NCBI RefSeq assembly: GCF_900129645.1
Contig: NZ_FSQZ01000001.1
Location: 558,001-622,000 of the forward strand
DNA length: 64,000 nucleotides
Reading direction: 5' to 3'
From: Acetomicrobium flavidum
Lineage (GTDB): Bacteria > Synergistota > Synergistia > Synergistales > Acetomicrobiaceae
The notes under the pieces were generated by a model. It was not told the DNA's origin, did no database searches, and worked only from the letters and a program-made list of their open reading frames with translations. Positions 52,235 to 64,000 of this stretch are shown here, one piece after another. A program made the position numbers and the translations under genes. The first letter of the stretch is position 1; each line of letters begins with the position of its first letter.

Positions 52235-54310
52235 CTAAGATGCTGACGCCAAGAGTTTTTCGGCCACTTCGGCCGGCACTTCCTCGTAGTGGCTGAACTT
52301 CATCGTAAACGTCGCCCTACCGGAAGTCTTATTCCTAAGCGCGCTTGCGTATCCGAACATCTCGGCCAACGGAACATAAGCCTTTACGACCTTGGCTCCC
52401 GACCTTGTGGTCATGCCCTCAATTCTGCCCCTTCTCGAGGATAGGTCTCCCATCACATCGCCCAGGTATTCCTCGGGGGTTACGACCTCAACCTCCATTA
52501 TCGGCTCCATCAAAACGGGATTGGCCTTTCTCATGGCCTCCTTAAATGCCATGGAGGCAGCTATCTTGAAGGCCATCTCGGAGCTGTCCACTTCATGAAA
52601 GCTTCCGTCAACCAGGGAGACCTTGACTCCAATCACGGGGAATCCCCCAACGATACCGCTGGTAAGGGCTTCCTCCACTCCCTTTTGGACAGCCGGTATG
52701 AACTCCTTGGGTATGACGCCGCCGACGATCTTGTCCTCGAACTCGTAACCGGAGTGCCCTGGAAGCGGCTCTACCTCCAGCACGACATGCCCGTACTGGC
52801 CACGGCCGCCGGACTGGCGTATGAACTTACCCTCTCCCTTGGCGGGCTTCTTTATGGCCTCGCGATAAGCCACCTGTGGCTTACCTACCCTGACATCGAC
52901 GCCGAATTCCCTTCTTAGTCTGTCGACTATGATCTCGAGGTGCAGCTCGCCCATGCCGGAAATAATGGTCTGACCGGTCTCATGATCTATTGCCACCCTA
53001 AACGTCGGGTCTTCCTCCGAAAGGGCAGCCAACCCCTTGGACAACTTGACCTGATCGGCCTTGCTCGCCGGCTCTATGGCCAAGGAGATTACGGGTTCGG
53101 GGATGTTCATTCCCTCTAGCACTATTGGCTCCTTTTCATCGCACAGCGTATCTCCCGTCCTGGTACCCTTAAGCCCCGGGATGGCAATTATGGTGCCGGC
53201 AAAGGCAGAATCGATATCTTCACGCTTGTTGGCATGGATCCTCAAGATTCTGCCGACGCGTTCCTTGCGCCCGGTCGTGGCATTGAGCACTGACATGCCC
53301 GTATGCAACGTACCGCAGTATATCCTGGTGTAGACGACCCGTCCAACGTAAGGATCGACCAGGACCTTAAAGGCCAGAGCCGTAAGCGGTCCCTCTGGAT
53401 CCGTATGGCGCACGACCTCCTCGCCCGTTAAGGGATTAACGCCCTTGATGGGAGGAATGTCGAGCGGAGACGGCAAATAATCGATGACCGCATCCAGCAA
53501 CAGCTGAATGCCCTTATTTTTAAGGGCAGATCCGCAAAGAAGCGGAACCAGCTTTAAGTTTATGGTCCCGAAACGCAAAGCCTCTTTGATCTTCTCGCGA
53601 GAGACTTCCTTGCCGTCAAGGTAAGCTTCCATGATTTCGTCATCCACCTCGGCCAGGGACTCTACGAGGCGCTCGCGCCATTTTTGCGCTTCATCGACGT
53701 AAGCTTGCGGAATTTCTTCCAGCTCCATTCGAGTGCCCAGCTCATCGGTATACTCTATGGCCCTCATCTCGACGAGATCTATTATACCTGCAAAGGCCTC
53801 CTCGCAACCCATGGGAAGCTGGATTGGCACAGGAGTTGCACCCAAGCGTTCCTCTATCTGCGACATAACGTCGAAGAAGTTGGCCCCGACCCTGTCCATC
53901 TTGTTCACAAAGGCGATCCTCGGTACCTTATACTTGTCAAGTTGACGCCACACCGTCTCGGATTGAGGTTCAACACCGCCAACGGCACAGAACACCGCAA
54001 CGGCCCCATCCAACACCCTGAGCGAGCGTTCAACCTCCATCGTAAAATCCACGTGCCCGGGTGTATCAATTAGGTTGATCATATGATTTTTCCAATAACA
54101 CGTTGTGGCCGCCGACGATATGGTTATGCCGCGTTCCCGCTCCTGCTCCATGAAGTCCATGGTAGCAGCGCCTTCATGAACTTCACCTATTTTGTGAATC
54201 TTTCCCGTATAAAACAATATTCGCTCCGAAGTCGTAGTCTTACCTGCATCTATATGGGCAGCTATGCCTATGTTACGAATGCTTCGGATATCTATCCCGC
54301 CATCGCTCAT
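52235..54310 (-). CDS. fusA: Elongation factor G
   Basis: A 691-residue translocase. [47 protein letters not shown] and [12 protein letters not shown] are the G motifs. Domains III-V follow with [35 protein letters not shown] and [33 protein letters not shown]. Normal length, in the S12-S7-EF-G-EF-Tu order. Confidence 0.98.
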   Translation of the reverse strand: MSDGGIDIRSIRNIGIAAHIDAGKTTTSERILFYTGKIHKIGEVHEGAATMDFMEQERERGITISSAATTCYWKNHMINLIDTPGHVDFTMEVERSLRVLDGAVAVFCAVGGVEPQSETVWRQLDKYKVPRIAFVNKMDRVGANFFDVMSQIEERLGATPVPIQLPMGCEEAFAGIIDLVEMRAIEYTDELGTRMELEEIPQAYVDEAQKWRERLVESLAEVDDEIMEAYLDGKEVSREKIKEALRFGTINLKLVPLLCGSALKNKGIQLLLDAVIDYLPSPLDIPPIKGVNPLTGEEVVRHTDPEGPLTALAFKVLVDPYVGRVVYTRIYCGTLHTGMSVLNATTGRKERVGRILRIHANKREDIDSAFAGTIIAIPGLKGTRTGDTLCDEKEPIVLEGMNIPEPVISLAIEPASKADQVKLSKGLAALSEEDPTFRVAIDHETGQTIISGMGELHLEIIVDRLRREFGVDVRVGKPQVAYREAIKKPAKGEGKFIRQSGGRGQYGHVVLEVEPLPGHSGYEFEDKIVGGVIPKEFIPAVQKGVEEALTSGIVGGFPVIGVKVSLVDGSFHEVDSSEMAFKIAASMAFKEAMRKANPVLMEPIMEVEVVTPEEYLGDVMGDLSSRRGRIEGMTTRSGAKVVKAYVPLAEMFGYASALRNKTSGRATFTMKFSHYEEVPAEVAEKLLASAS

Positions 54311-54342
54311 GCCTTACAAATCACCACCTATGCAATATAACC

Positions 54343-54813
54343 TTACCAACGATAGTGAGCGAATGCCCTGTTGGCCTCGGCCATCTTATGCGTATCTTCT
54401 CTTTTCTTTACTGCTGCACCTTCTCCTTTGTAGGCATCCACGAACTCCCTGGCCAAACGCTCGGTCATGGGGATACCCTTACGGGATCTGGCGCTATTTA
54501 TGATCCATCGAATTGCCAAGGCCTGCGCGCGATCCGGAGCAACCTCCACGGGAACTTGGTAAGTGGCTCCGCCTACGCGTCTGGGCCTGACCTCGATCAA
54601 TGGCTTAACGTTTTCCAAGGCCTTATCGAATACCTCATCGGGATTTACGTTAAGCCTCTTGGCAGCTTGCTGTAAAGCTCCATAGACAATCCGCTCGGCA
54701 ACGCTCTTCTTGCCATCATACATTACGGAGTGGATGAACTTGGTTATTGCCTCACTCCTGAACATCGGATCCGGACTGACCTTCCTTTTAGTCACATGCC
54801 CCTTTCGCGGCAT
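54343..54813 (-). CDS. rpsG: Ribosomal protein S7
   Basis: A 156-residue S7: [64 protein letters not shown] and the end [15 protein letters not shown] precedes the ATG. Confidence 0.98.
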   Translation of the reverse strand: MPRKGHVTKRKVSPDPMFRSEAITKFIHSVMYDGKKSVAERIVYGALQQAAKRLNVNPDEVFDKALENVKPLIEVRPRRVGGATYQVPVEVAPDRAQALAIRWIINSARSRKGIPMTERLAREFVDAYKGEGAAVKKREDTHKMAEANRAFAHYRW

Positions 54814-54843
54814 TATGTCGACCTCCTCGCTTACCCGTCTCTA

Positions 54844-55218
54844 TTAGGACTTAGGCTTCCTCACGCCGTACTTGGATCTGCCCTGGCGGCGATTTTCTAC
54901 CCCGCCGCAATCGAGTGCTCCGCGTATGATATGATAACGGACACCGGGCAAGTCCTTGACACGTCCGCCTCGAACCAACACTACCGAGTGTTCCTGGAGG
55001 TTGTGCCCTATGCCCGGAATATAGGCCGTAACCTCTATTCCGTTCGTCAACCTAACGCGGGCGACCTTCCTCAAGGCGGAGTTAGGCTTCTTCGGGGTAA
55101 CGGTATATACCCTGGTACAAACCCCTCTCTTTTGAGGATTCCCCTGCAACGCAGGAGCTCCGGAACGTTTTTTCTTCTCTTCACGCCCTTGGCGTATCAA
55201 CTGATTTATGGTAGCCAC
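54844..55218 (-). CDS. rpsL: Ribosomal protein S12 (GTG start)
   Basis: A 124-residue decoding-centre protein: [59 protein letters not shown], then [29 protein letters not shown]. The lysines linked to streptomycin response (TPKKPNS and GRVKDLPG) are wild-type. The start is GTG at 55218, after a GGGGGGA box. Confidence 0.97.
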   Translation of the reverse strand: MATINQLIRQGREEKKKRSGAPALQGNPQKRGVCTRVYTVTPKKPNSALRKVARVRLTNGIEVTAYIPGIGHNLQEHSVVLVRGGRVKDLPGVRYHIIRGALDCGGVENRRQGRSKYGVRKPKS

Positions 55219-55239
55219 AAAAGTCCCCCCTTCAATTAT

Positions 55240-55503
55240 CTAGGCTTCCTTTGCCTGCCTACATTTCAACAAGCCCGCAACTGCTGCAGGTCTCTCTATA
55301 ACACATGCCCTACCCAGGACCTTGGAACTGTCGACCCATTCCACCGGTATCTTTCTAATCTCCGCTTCCCTCAAGACCGGCTCACTGACCTCGGCATCGG
55401 CATCGCGGGCAATGAATACTTTTTCGATTTCCGACCTCAACATCCTGCGAAGGACACTCTTGGCTCCCACGACGCGATCGCCTTCTATAAGCTCCTGTAA
55501 AGG
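55240..55503 (-). CDS. L7Ae/L30e-family RNA-binding protein
   Basis: An 87-residue protein like Bacillus YbxF: LIEGDRVVGAKSVLRRMLRSEIEKVFIARDADAEVSEPVLREAEIRKIPVEWVDSSKVLGRACVIERPAAVAGLL. Such proteins bind kink-turn RNA. I chose ATG 55503 (MPLQELIEGD) with GAGGG upstream; the longer frame to 55551 would begin in the promoter region. First gene after the str promoter. Confidence 0.9.
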   Translation of the reverse strand, partial: PLQELIEGDRVVGAKSVLRRMLRSEIEKVFIARDADAEVSEPVLREAEIRKIPVEWVDSSKVLGRACVIERPAAVAGLLKCRQAKEA

Positions 55504-55541
55504 CATGACAAACCACCCTCTTGCGACATGAGCACCGAGGA

Positions 55542-55570
55542 ATGATATCAACGCCGGCGCTTTATGTCAA
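55542..55570 (-). promoter_or_regulatory. Sigma70-type promoter of the L7Ae-rpsL operon
   Basis: Minus strand: TTGACA (55565-55570), 17 nt, TATCAT (55542-55547). A perfect -35 with ideal spacing and five of six -10 bases, about 40 nt before the L7Ae gene start. Confidence 0.8.
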
Positions 55571-55579
55571 GTAGACTCC

Positions 55580-55608
55580 TATGGGGCCTGCCCTAGGCAA
55601 GCCCCATA
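55580..55608 (-). terminator. Strong hairpin after rpoC
   Basis: Thirteen-bp arms (55580-55592 and 55596-55608) with a 3-nt loop; on the minus-strand RNA all pairs form, one as G-U. No U run follows: GGAGTCTACTTGACA leads straight into the str promoter. It may end or slow rpoBC transcripts or protect their 3' ends. Confidence 0.55.
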
Positions 55609-55626
55609 AAATGATTATATCGCAAT

Positions 55627-58600
55627 TTACCTGGCACGTTCAGCGGAAACCGGCAAATGAGCGACCTCTTCTTCAACCTCCACGACATCAAAGTTCCTAT
55701 TGGGAGTTGCTCCAGTGCCAGCCGGGATCAGATGACCTATTATTACGTTTTCCTTCAGGCCTCTGAGGTAGTCTATTTCGCCTCTGACGGCAGCAGAGGC
55801 AAGGGCCTGGGCTGTCTGCTGGAAGGATGCTGCAGACATAAAACTGTCCGTCGCCAAAGCCGCCTTGGTGATGCCGAGCAATACCGGCTTCCATATGGGT
55901 TCCTGGCGAAGCTTTCGCACAAAGGTCACCCTTTGGATCAACTTCTCGACTTGAGAGAGAGCGAGTATCGGTCTTACCACTATCTTCGTCGGTTCAAGCT
56001 CTATAAGCCGCTCGAGGACTTGCTGATTTATCTCGGTTCCCGCAGGGATAATGACGTCACCAAGGCGATCCCTTACGGGTTCCAGCAAGACCTTGCCGTA
56101 AATTTTATCGGTCATAACGCTGTGCAATATCCTTTGCCTGGAATAGATCTCCCCGTCGGCCTCGATGGCGGTTATCTTGCCTTCGATTATACCCCTAACA
56201 ATACCTCCATCAACGATGGGGGGGATATCTTCAAGCTCGTTGCCGTTCGAATCTATTGCCCTACTTAAAGGCCGACCCCATATTTTGCTGATGAGGTATT
56301 CCTGGATGGCGTCAGGCAAATCGACGGTCTCCGGAGCCTTCCATACCTTAATCTCCTTTACCGATTTCTCCTTTAACTTCAAAGCTATGTCCTTTGTCAA
56401 AAGACCGTCCTTGGGGGCTATGACCATTCCATCGCAAACTACGTCTTCGGCCAGATAGGTGACATCGCAAAGGGTAAGGAGTTTCTCCGTATCCATTACC
56501 TGCAGCGGCCTGCGCAAATCCTGGGTAACCAGTGCAAGCTGCTTAATGCTCAGGGGCACGCCTGCCTCTATGCGTACGCCGTTGCCGCCCTCATAGGGTT
56601 CAACCAGCTCCAACCCATCGAGTTCCCTCCTGAACAGCGACTCTCCCACTATTACGCGAACCTGCTCTCCCTGGTCTTCGACGACGAGCTCGGAAAGCAC
56701 CGTGCCCGGCTGAAGAAGGATCTTTATTGCCTGTTCGTCCAAGATTTCTCCCTTATATTGCGCTGCGTGCTCCAACGAACCCTTGCCGATCACGTCTTTG
56801 AGGACCTTGCCCTTCAGCAAGGCGACAGAATCGTCCATGCATCGCCTATTATGGCTCCTAATTTCCTCTATTTCCCTTTCCAGCTCGTCCAGCCATACTA
56901 TTTCGCCGACCACGTAAGAGGTATCTCCTTCGTCGGCTATGCGCACCTTATTAACAGGGGCAACCTTGCGCAAGATTACCTCGATGTGCTTGTTGTTTAT
57001 GGAAACGCCTTGAGACTTGTAGACCTCTTGAATGCCATCGACAAGGTACCTTTGAACGGCCTCTATGCCCTTAACATCCAGCAGTTGCTGAGGATCGATG
57101 TAACCCTCCGTCAAGACCTGACCCTTCGTCACCTCATCTCCCTCTTCAACAAGAAGCAGTTGGGCGGAAGGCACGTTGAACGTCACCTTCTCGTCGGCGT
57201 TTTCACTGGACTGGATGACGATCTTCCTCTTGCCTTCCATCTCCCGAATCTCGACGACCGTGCCGTCGATCTCGGAAAGAAGGGCTGTCTTTTTGGGCTT
57301 CCTGATCTCGAAAAGCTGCTCGACACGAGGCAGACCCTGAGTGATATCCTCTCCTGTAATCCTGACGCCGCCGGTATGGAACGTCCTCATAGTAAGCTGC
57401 GTTCCCGGCTCTCCGATCGACTGGGCTGCCACTATGCCCACTGCCTCGCCAATTGACACGGGCTTTCTTGAGGAAAGATCCAAACCGTAGCACTTTTGGC
57501 ATACGCCGTTACGTAGCCCGCAAGTCATCGGGCTTCTCACCCATACACCTTCTACGCCTGCAGCTTCTATGGCATCGGCTTTCTCCTGATCGATGATATC
57601 TCCGGCCTTTACCATAATTGTCCCATCTCCGGGGTGACGCACATCCTCAAGGGCAGTTCTTCCGTATATCCTTTCGCTTAGGGAAATGACGACCTTGCCG
57701 TCTTGAAGCAGCGGAGTCATGAATACCCCCTTATCCGTCCCGCAATCTTCATCGATGACGATCAAGTCTTGCGATACATCGACGAGACGCCTCGTTAAAT
57801 ATCCGGACTTGGCAGTCCTCAAGGCCGTATCGGCGAGCCCCTTCCTTGCTCCGTGAGTCGAAATGAAGTATTCCAACATGTTCAGGCCTTCCCTGAAGTT
57901 GGAAATAATCGGGTAATCTATGACTTTACCCGAAGGATCGGCCATGACTCCCCGGATGCCGGCCATCTGCGAGACCTGGCTCTTGCTACCGCGAGCTCCC
58001 GAGTCGACCATCATCCTCAAGGGGTTAAACTCATCCATATGCTGCAATATACAGTCGGCGATCTTCGAGGCCGCCTCAGTCCAAAGCAACTCCGTCTGTC
58101 TCAGGTATTCGTCCTCGGTCAGGATGCCCATGCCATACTGAACGTTGAGCTCGCTCTCCTTATCGAGGACCTCCTTCACTATCTCCTCCTTCTCGGGAGG
58201 AATGACAACGGAGTCTATATTTAGGGAGATGCCGCTCTTAGTGAACCACTTATATCCCAATAGCTTGATGTCATCCAGCATCTTTACCAGATCTTCATGT
58301 TCAATCTTGTCAAAAGCCAAATCGAGCAAAGCACCTAAATCCTTTTTGGCAATCTGCCTGTTTATATATCTGAGAGATGGATGCAAGACGCTGTTGAACA
58401 AAGCTCTGCCGGGAGAAGTTTCTATAAACTCCCCGTTCCAGCGCATCTTCACTCTCGCATTGGGGTGAACGACCCCGTGGTCAAGGGCTATCAGCGCGTC
58501 CTCTATGTCCCTGAAGAGCATGCCCTCCCCCTTGCGTCCATCGGCCATGGCAGTCAGGTAATATATGCCGAGCACGACATCCTGGGTCGGCGTCACAATG

Positions 58601-60588
58601 GGACGTCCGTGCGCGGGCGACAACAAGTTGTGTCCGGCTAGCATCAGGACCCTGGATTCCGCCTGTGATTCCAGCGATAAGGGAACGTGCACGGCCATCT
58701 GGTCTCCGTCGAAGTCGGCGTTAAAGGCGGTGCAGACAAGGGGGTGCAGCCTGATGGCCTTACCCTCCATTAGGAGCGGTTCGAAGGCCTGGATGCCCAG
58801 GCGGTGAAGGGTTGGCGCCCTGTTGAGCATGACCGGGTGGTCCTTTATGATCTCTTCCAGGGCCTCCCAAACCTCATCCCTTCTGCGCTCTATTATGCGC
58901 TTTGCCCCCTTCACGTTTGAGGCTATGCCCTTTTCGATCAACTTATGCATGACGAAGGGGCGAAATAATTCCAGTGCCATTTCCTTGGGCAAACCGCACT
59001 GATAAAGCTTTAACTCCGGTCCTATGACTATGACGGACCTTCCCGAATAGTCCACGCGCTTGCCGAGAAGGTTTTGGCGGAAACGCCCTTTCTTTCCCCT
59101 TAGCAGGTCGGTCAAGCTCTTAAGAGGGCGGTTCCCGGCGCCCAATACGGCCTTGCCCACCCTGCCGTTATCAATGAGGGCGTCAACCGCCTCCTGGAGC
59201 ATTCTTTTTTCGTTTCTTATTATCATGTCAGGAGCATTCAGCTCCTGCAGCTTCTTCAGACGATTGTTCCTATTGATGACACGCCTGTAAAGATCGTTCA
59301 AGTCGGATGTGGCAAACCTTCCGCCGTCAAGCTGGACCATGGGTCGAAGATCAGGTGGAATGACCGGCAAAACGGTCAAGATCATCCACTCGGGCTTGCT
59401 GTCTCCCTTTCTGAAGTCCTCCACGACCTGCAGCCGCTTTATGAGCTTTCGCTTCTTCTGGCCGGTAGAGTTGGCTATCTCCTCGCGAAGCAATATGGCA
59501 AGCTCATCTATGTCTATGCGCCTGAGCAGTTCAAGAAGGCTTTCGGCCCCGATTCCTGCCATAAAATCCTTGTCGTAGGCACGGCACAGCTTATGTTCCC
59601 TTTCCACTATAATGTCACACTGTTCAAAGGGAGAATTGCTGCCCTCTATGACTATGTACGACGGATCCTCGATGGCAATTGTCTCCTGCTGAGAGTTGAA
59701 CCTGCCGGGATAGTTTTTCATGTAAAGCTGCAGCTCCGAGGCGGACAAAATGTCGTCCTTTGCGAAGGGAAGACGAACGGCAGCTATCACCATGAAGGCT
59801 TCCTGATTTTTGATGGCAGTCCTCTCAAACTCTACCTTTATGCCCTGTTTCTTGAGCCTATCTATGTCACCTTGGCTCACTATATCCCCGGCCTTAAACT
59901 GAGCGCCCTCCTCGATCTCCGTTATCGTGTAGGCCGGCTCCACCTTGAAGAGGTCGTCTCCGTACTCCGTACGATAGCGGGAGACCTGTTGAGCGGAAAG
60001 GATGTCCCCTTCCTTTAGGGGCAGGTCGTCGACGCTGGTAATGCGATAGGCCTCTTCGGCTTTGAACTTGGGATCGTAATGCCTGTGGATGCGCTCCTCG
60101 CATGCCGGGATCAAGTCTCCTTTTTTGACTAAGTCGGGCCTCTTGCCTTCCATCACGACCTTGTACAGCAACTCCCTCCGCCTAAGGGGAGCAAAGTAGA
60201 CGACCCTTTCCAGGTCCTTGGAGGTCGTTCCCAAAAACAGGCTGAGCCTGCTGGGAATTCCGCGCAGATACCATATATGCACCACAGGGCAGGCAAGCTC
60301 GATATGCCCCATCCTCTCGCGCCTCACCTTGCTGTCGGTCACTTCCACGCCGCAACGATCGCACACTATGCCCTTAAATTTAGGGCCATTGCGCTTGTAT
60401 TTTCCGCAGGCGCATTCGTAGCTCCTCACGGGACCGAATATGCGCTCACAAAAAAGACCGTCCTTCTCTGGCCTAAGGGTCCTGTAGTTTATCGTCTCGG
60501 GCCGCTTCACTTCGCCGCTCGACAATTCCCTTATCCTCTCCGGACTTGCAAGTCGGATACGAACGCCCACGATCTCGCGTTTGTCCAT
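55627..60588 (-). CDS. rpoC: RNA polymerase beta' subunit (long form)
   Basis: A 1653-residue subunit, longer than in Bacillus (about 1200) or E. coli (about 1400). Cys59, Cys61, Cys76 and Cys79 form the N-terminal zinc site; NADFDGDQ at 623-630 holds the catalytic Mg-binding aspartates; a second zinc site includes [13 protein letters not shown]. Between the zinc site and the core, residues about 181-342 hold four related units (YRITSVDD..., YTITEIEE..., FMVIAAV..., YIVIEGS...), each containing a (G/D)DI(L/V/I) turn. Large insertions here are also known in Thermus and Thermotoga. It starts on the base after the rpoB stop. Confidence 0.98.
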   Translation of the reverse strand: MDKREIVGVRIRLASPERIRELSSGEVKRPETINYRTLRPEKDGLFCERIFGPVRSYECACGKYKRNGPKFKGIVCDRCGVEVTDSKVRRERMGHIELACPVVHIWYLRGIPSRLSLFLGTTSKDLERVVYFAPLRRRELLYKVVMEGKRPDLVKKGDLIPACEERIHRHYDPKFKAEEAYRITSVDDLPLKEGDILSAQQVSRYRTEYGDDLFKVEPAYTITEIEEGAQFKAGDIVSQGDIDRLKKQGIKVEFERTAIKNQEAFMVIAAVRLPFAKDDILSASELQLYMKNYPGRFNSQQETIAIEDPSYIVIEGSNSPFEQCDIIVEREHKLCRAYDKDFMAGIGAESLLELLRRIDIDELAILLREEIANSTGQKKRKLIKRLQVVEDFRKGDSKPEWMILTVLPVIPPDLRPMVQLDGGRFATSDLNDLYRRVINRNNRLKKLQELNAPDMIIRNEKRMLQEAVDALIDNGRVGKAVLGAGNRPLKSLTDLLRGKKGRFRQNLLGKRVDYSGRSVIVIGPELKLYQCGLPKEMALELFRPFVMHKLIEKGIASNVKGAKRIIERRRDEVWEALEEIIKDHPVMLNRAPTLHRLGIQAFEPLLMEGKAIRLHPLVCTAFNADFDGDQMAVHVPLSLESQAESRVLMLAGHNLLSPAHGRPIVTPTQDVVLGIYYLTAMADGRKGEGMLFRDIEDALIALDHGVVHPNARVKMRWNGEFIETSPGRALFNSVLHPSLRYINRQIAKKDLGALLDLAFDKIEHEDLVKMLDDIKLLGYKWFTKSGISLNIDSVVIPPEKEEIVKEVLDKESELNVQYGMGILTEDEYLRQTELLWTEAASKIADCILQHMDEFNPLRMMVDSGARGSKSQVSQMAGIRGVMADPSGKVIDYPIISNFREGLNMLEYFISTHGARKGLADTALRTAKSGYLTRRLVDVSQDLIVIDEDCGTDKGVFMTPLLQDGKVVISLSERIYGRTALEDVRHPGDGTIMVKAGDIIDQEKADAIEAAGVEGVWVRSPMTCGLRNGVCQKCYGLDLSSRKPVSIGEAVGIVAAQSIGEPGTQLTMRTFHTGGVRITGEDITQGLPRVEQLFEIRKPKKTALLSEIDGTVVEIREMEGKRKIVIQSSENADEKVTFNVPSAQLLLVEEGDEVTKGQVLTEGYIDPQQLLDVKGIEAVQRYLVDGIQEVYKSQGVSINNKHIEVILRKVAPVNKVRIADEGDTSYVVGEIVWLDELEREIEEIRSHNRRCMDDSVALLKGKVLKDVIGKGSLEHAAQYKGEILDEQAIKILLQPGTVLSELVVEDQGEQVRVIVGESLFRRELDGLELVEPYEGGNGVRIEAGVPLSIKQLALVTQDLRRPLQVMDTEKLLTLCDVTYLAEDVVCDGMVIAPKDGLLTKDIALKLKEKSVKEIKVWKAPETVDLPDAIQEYLISKIWGRPLSRAIDSNGNELEDIPPIVDGGIVRGIIEGKITAIEADGEIYSRQRILHSVMTDKIYGKVLLEPVRDRLGDVIIPAGTEINQQVLERLIELEPTKIVVRPILALSQVEKLIQRVTFVRKLRQEPIWKPVLLGITKAALATDSFMSAASFQQTAQALASAAVRGEIDYLRGLKENVIIGHLIPAGTGATPNRNFDVVEVEEEVAHLPVSAERAR

Positions 60589-64000
<3,412 letters not shown>

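Overview
The window reads like chromosome from an anaerobic, motile, diderm bacterium. My best guess is the phylum Synergistota, perhaps an Acetomicrobium/Anaerobaculum-like organism, but this is inference from gene content, not a database match. The reasons are: P-ring and L-ring genes (flgI, flgH), which imply an outer membrane; Firmicutes-like synteny elsewhere (mreB followed by two rod genes, an rplQ-ecfA1-ecfA2-ecfT-truA block, a KOW gene between map and infA, and an L7Ae gene between rpoC and rpsL); a lysine 6-aminotransferase; and zinc-binding forms of several ribosomal proteins. Every convincing gene lies on the minus strand, so transcription runs from right to left.

Positions 1-9005 hold a flagellin-sugar locus. 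pseB-pseC-pseF-pseG-(ATP-grasp)-pseI make and activate pseudaminic acid or a close relative. No separate pseH acetyltransferase is seen. Instead the distal end carries an acyl carrier protein, a VOC-fold epimerase-like protein, an FkbH-like HAD/GNAT protein and, cut by the left edge, an AAC(3)-family N-acyltransferase. I propose that these four build a carrier-bound acyl group, possibly glyceryl, and attach it to the sugar amine. Positions 9006-9417 are non-coding, with three inverted repeats and a sigma28-like -10 box.

Positions 9418-20858 are the late flagellar genes: flaG, a 749-residue flagellin, a Maf-type flagellin glycosyltransferase, very large FlgL and FlgK, FlgN and FlgM. Sigma28-type promoters (TAAAGYYY, 12 nt, GCCGATWA) precede flgM and the flagellin gene. 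The flagellin leader has a hairpin with GGA in its loop next to the ribosome-binding site, as expected for CsrA control.

Positions 20856-26779 are a mixed region: comF, metK with its own promoter and leader hairpin, a GNAT protein, a zinc-ribbon protein, a DUF3084 membrane/coiled-coil protein, lysine 6-aminotransferase with a terminator, and a YkgJ-like cysteine-cluster protein. Positions 26760-32361 encode mreB and the rod/ring set flgF-flgG-flgA-flgH-flgI-flgJ. Positions 32343-35603 hold truA and an ECF transporter module (ecfT, ecfA2, ecfA1).

Positions 35610-64000 are the large transcription/translation cluster. Read in transcription order from the right edge it is rpoB (cut), rpoC, L7Ae-like, S12, S7, EF-G, EF-Tu, S10, L3, L4, L23, L2, S19, L22, S3, L16, L29, S17, L14, L24, L5, S14, S8, L6, L18, S5, L30, L15, SecY, Adk, Map, KOW protein, IF1, L36, S13, S11, S4, RpoA and L17. 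Good sigma70-type promoters sit upstream of the L7Ae gene and of tuf. I see no rRNA, tRNA, CRISPR array or intact insertion sequence.
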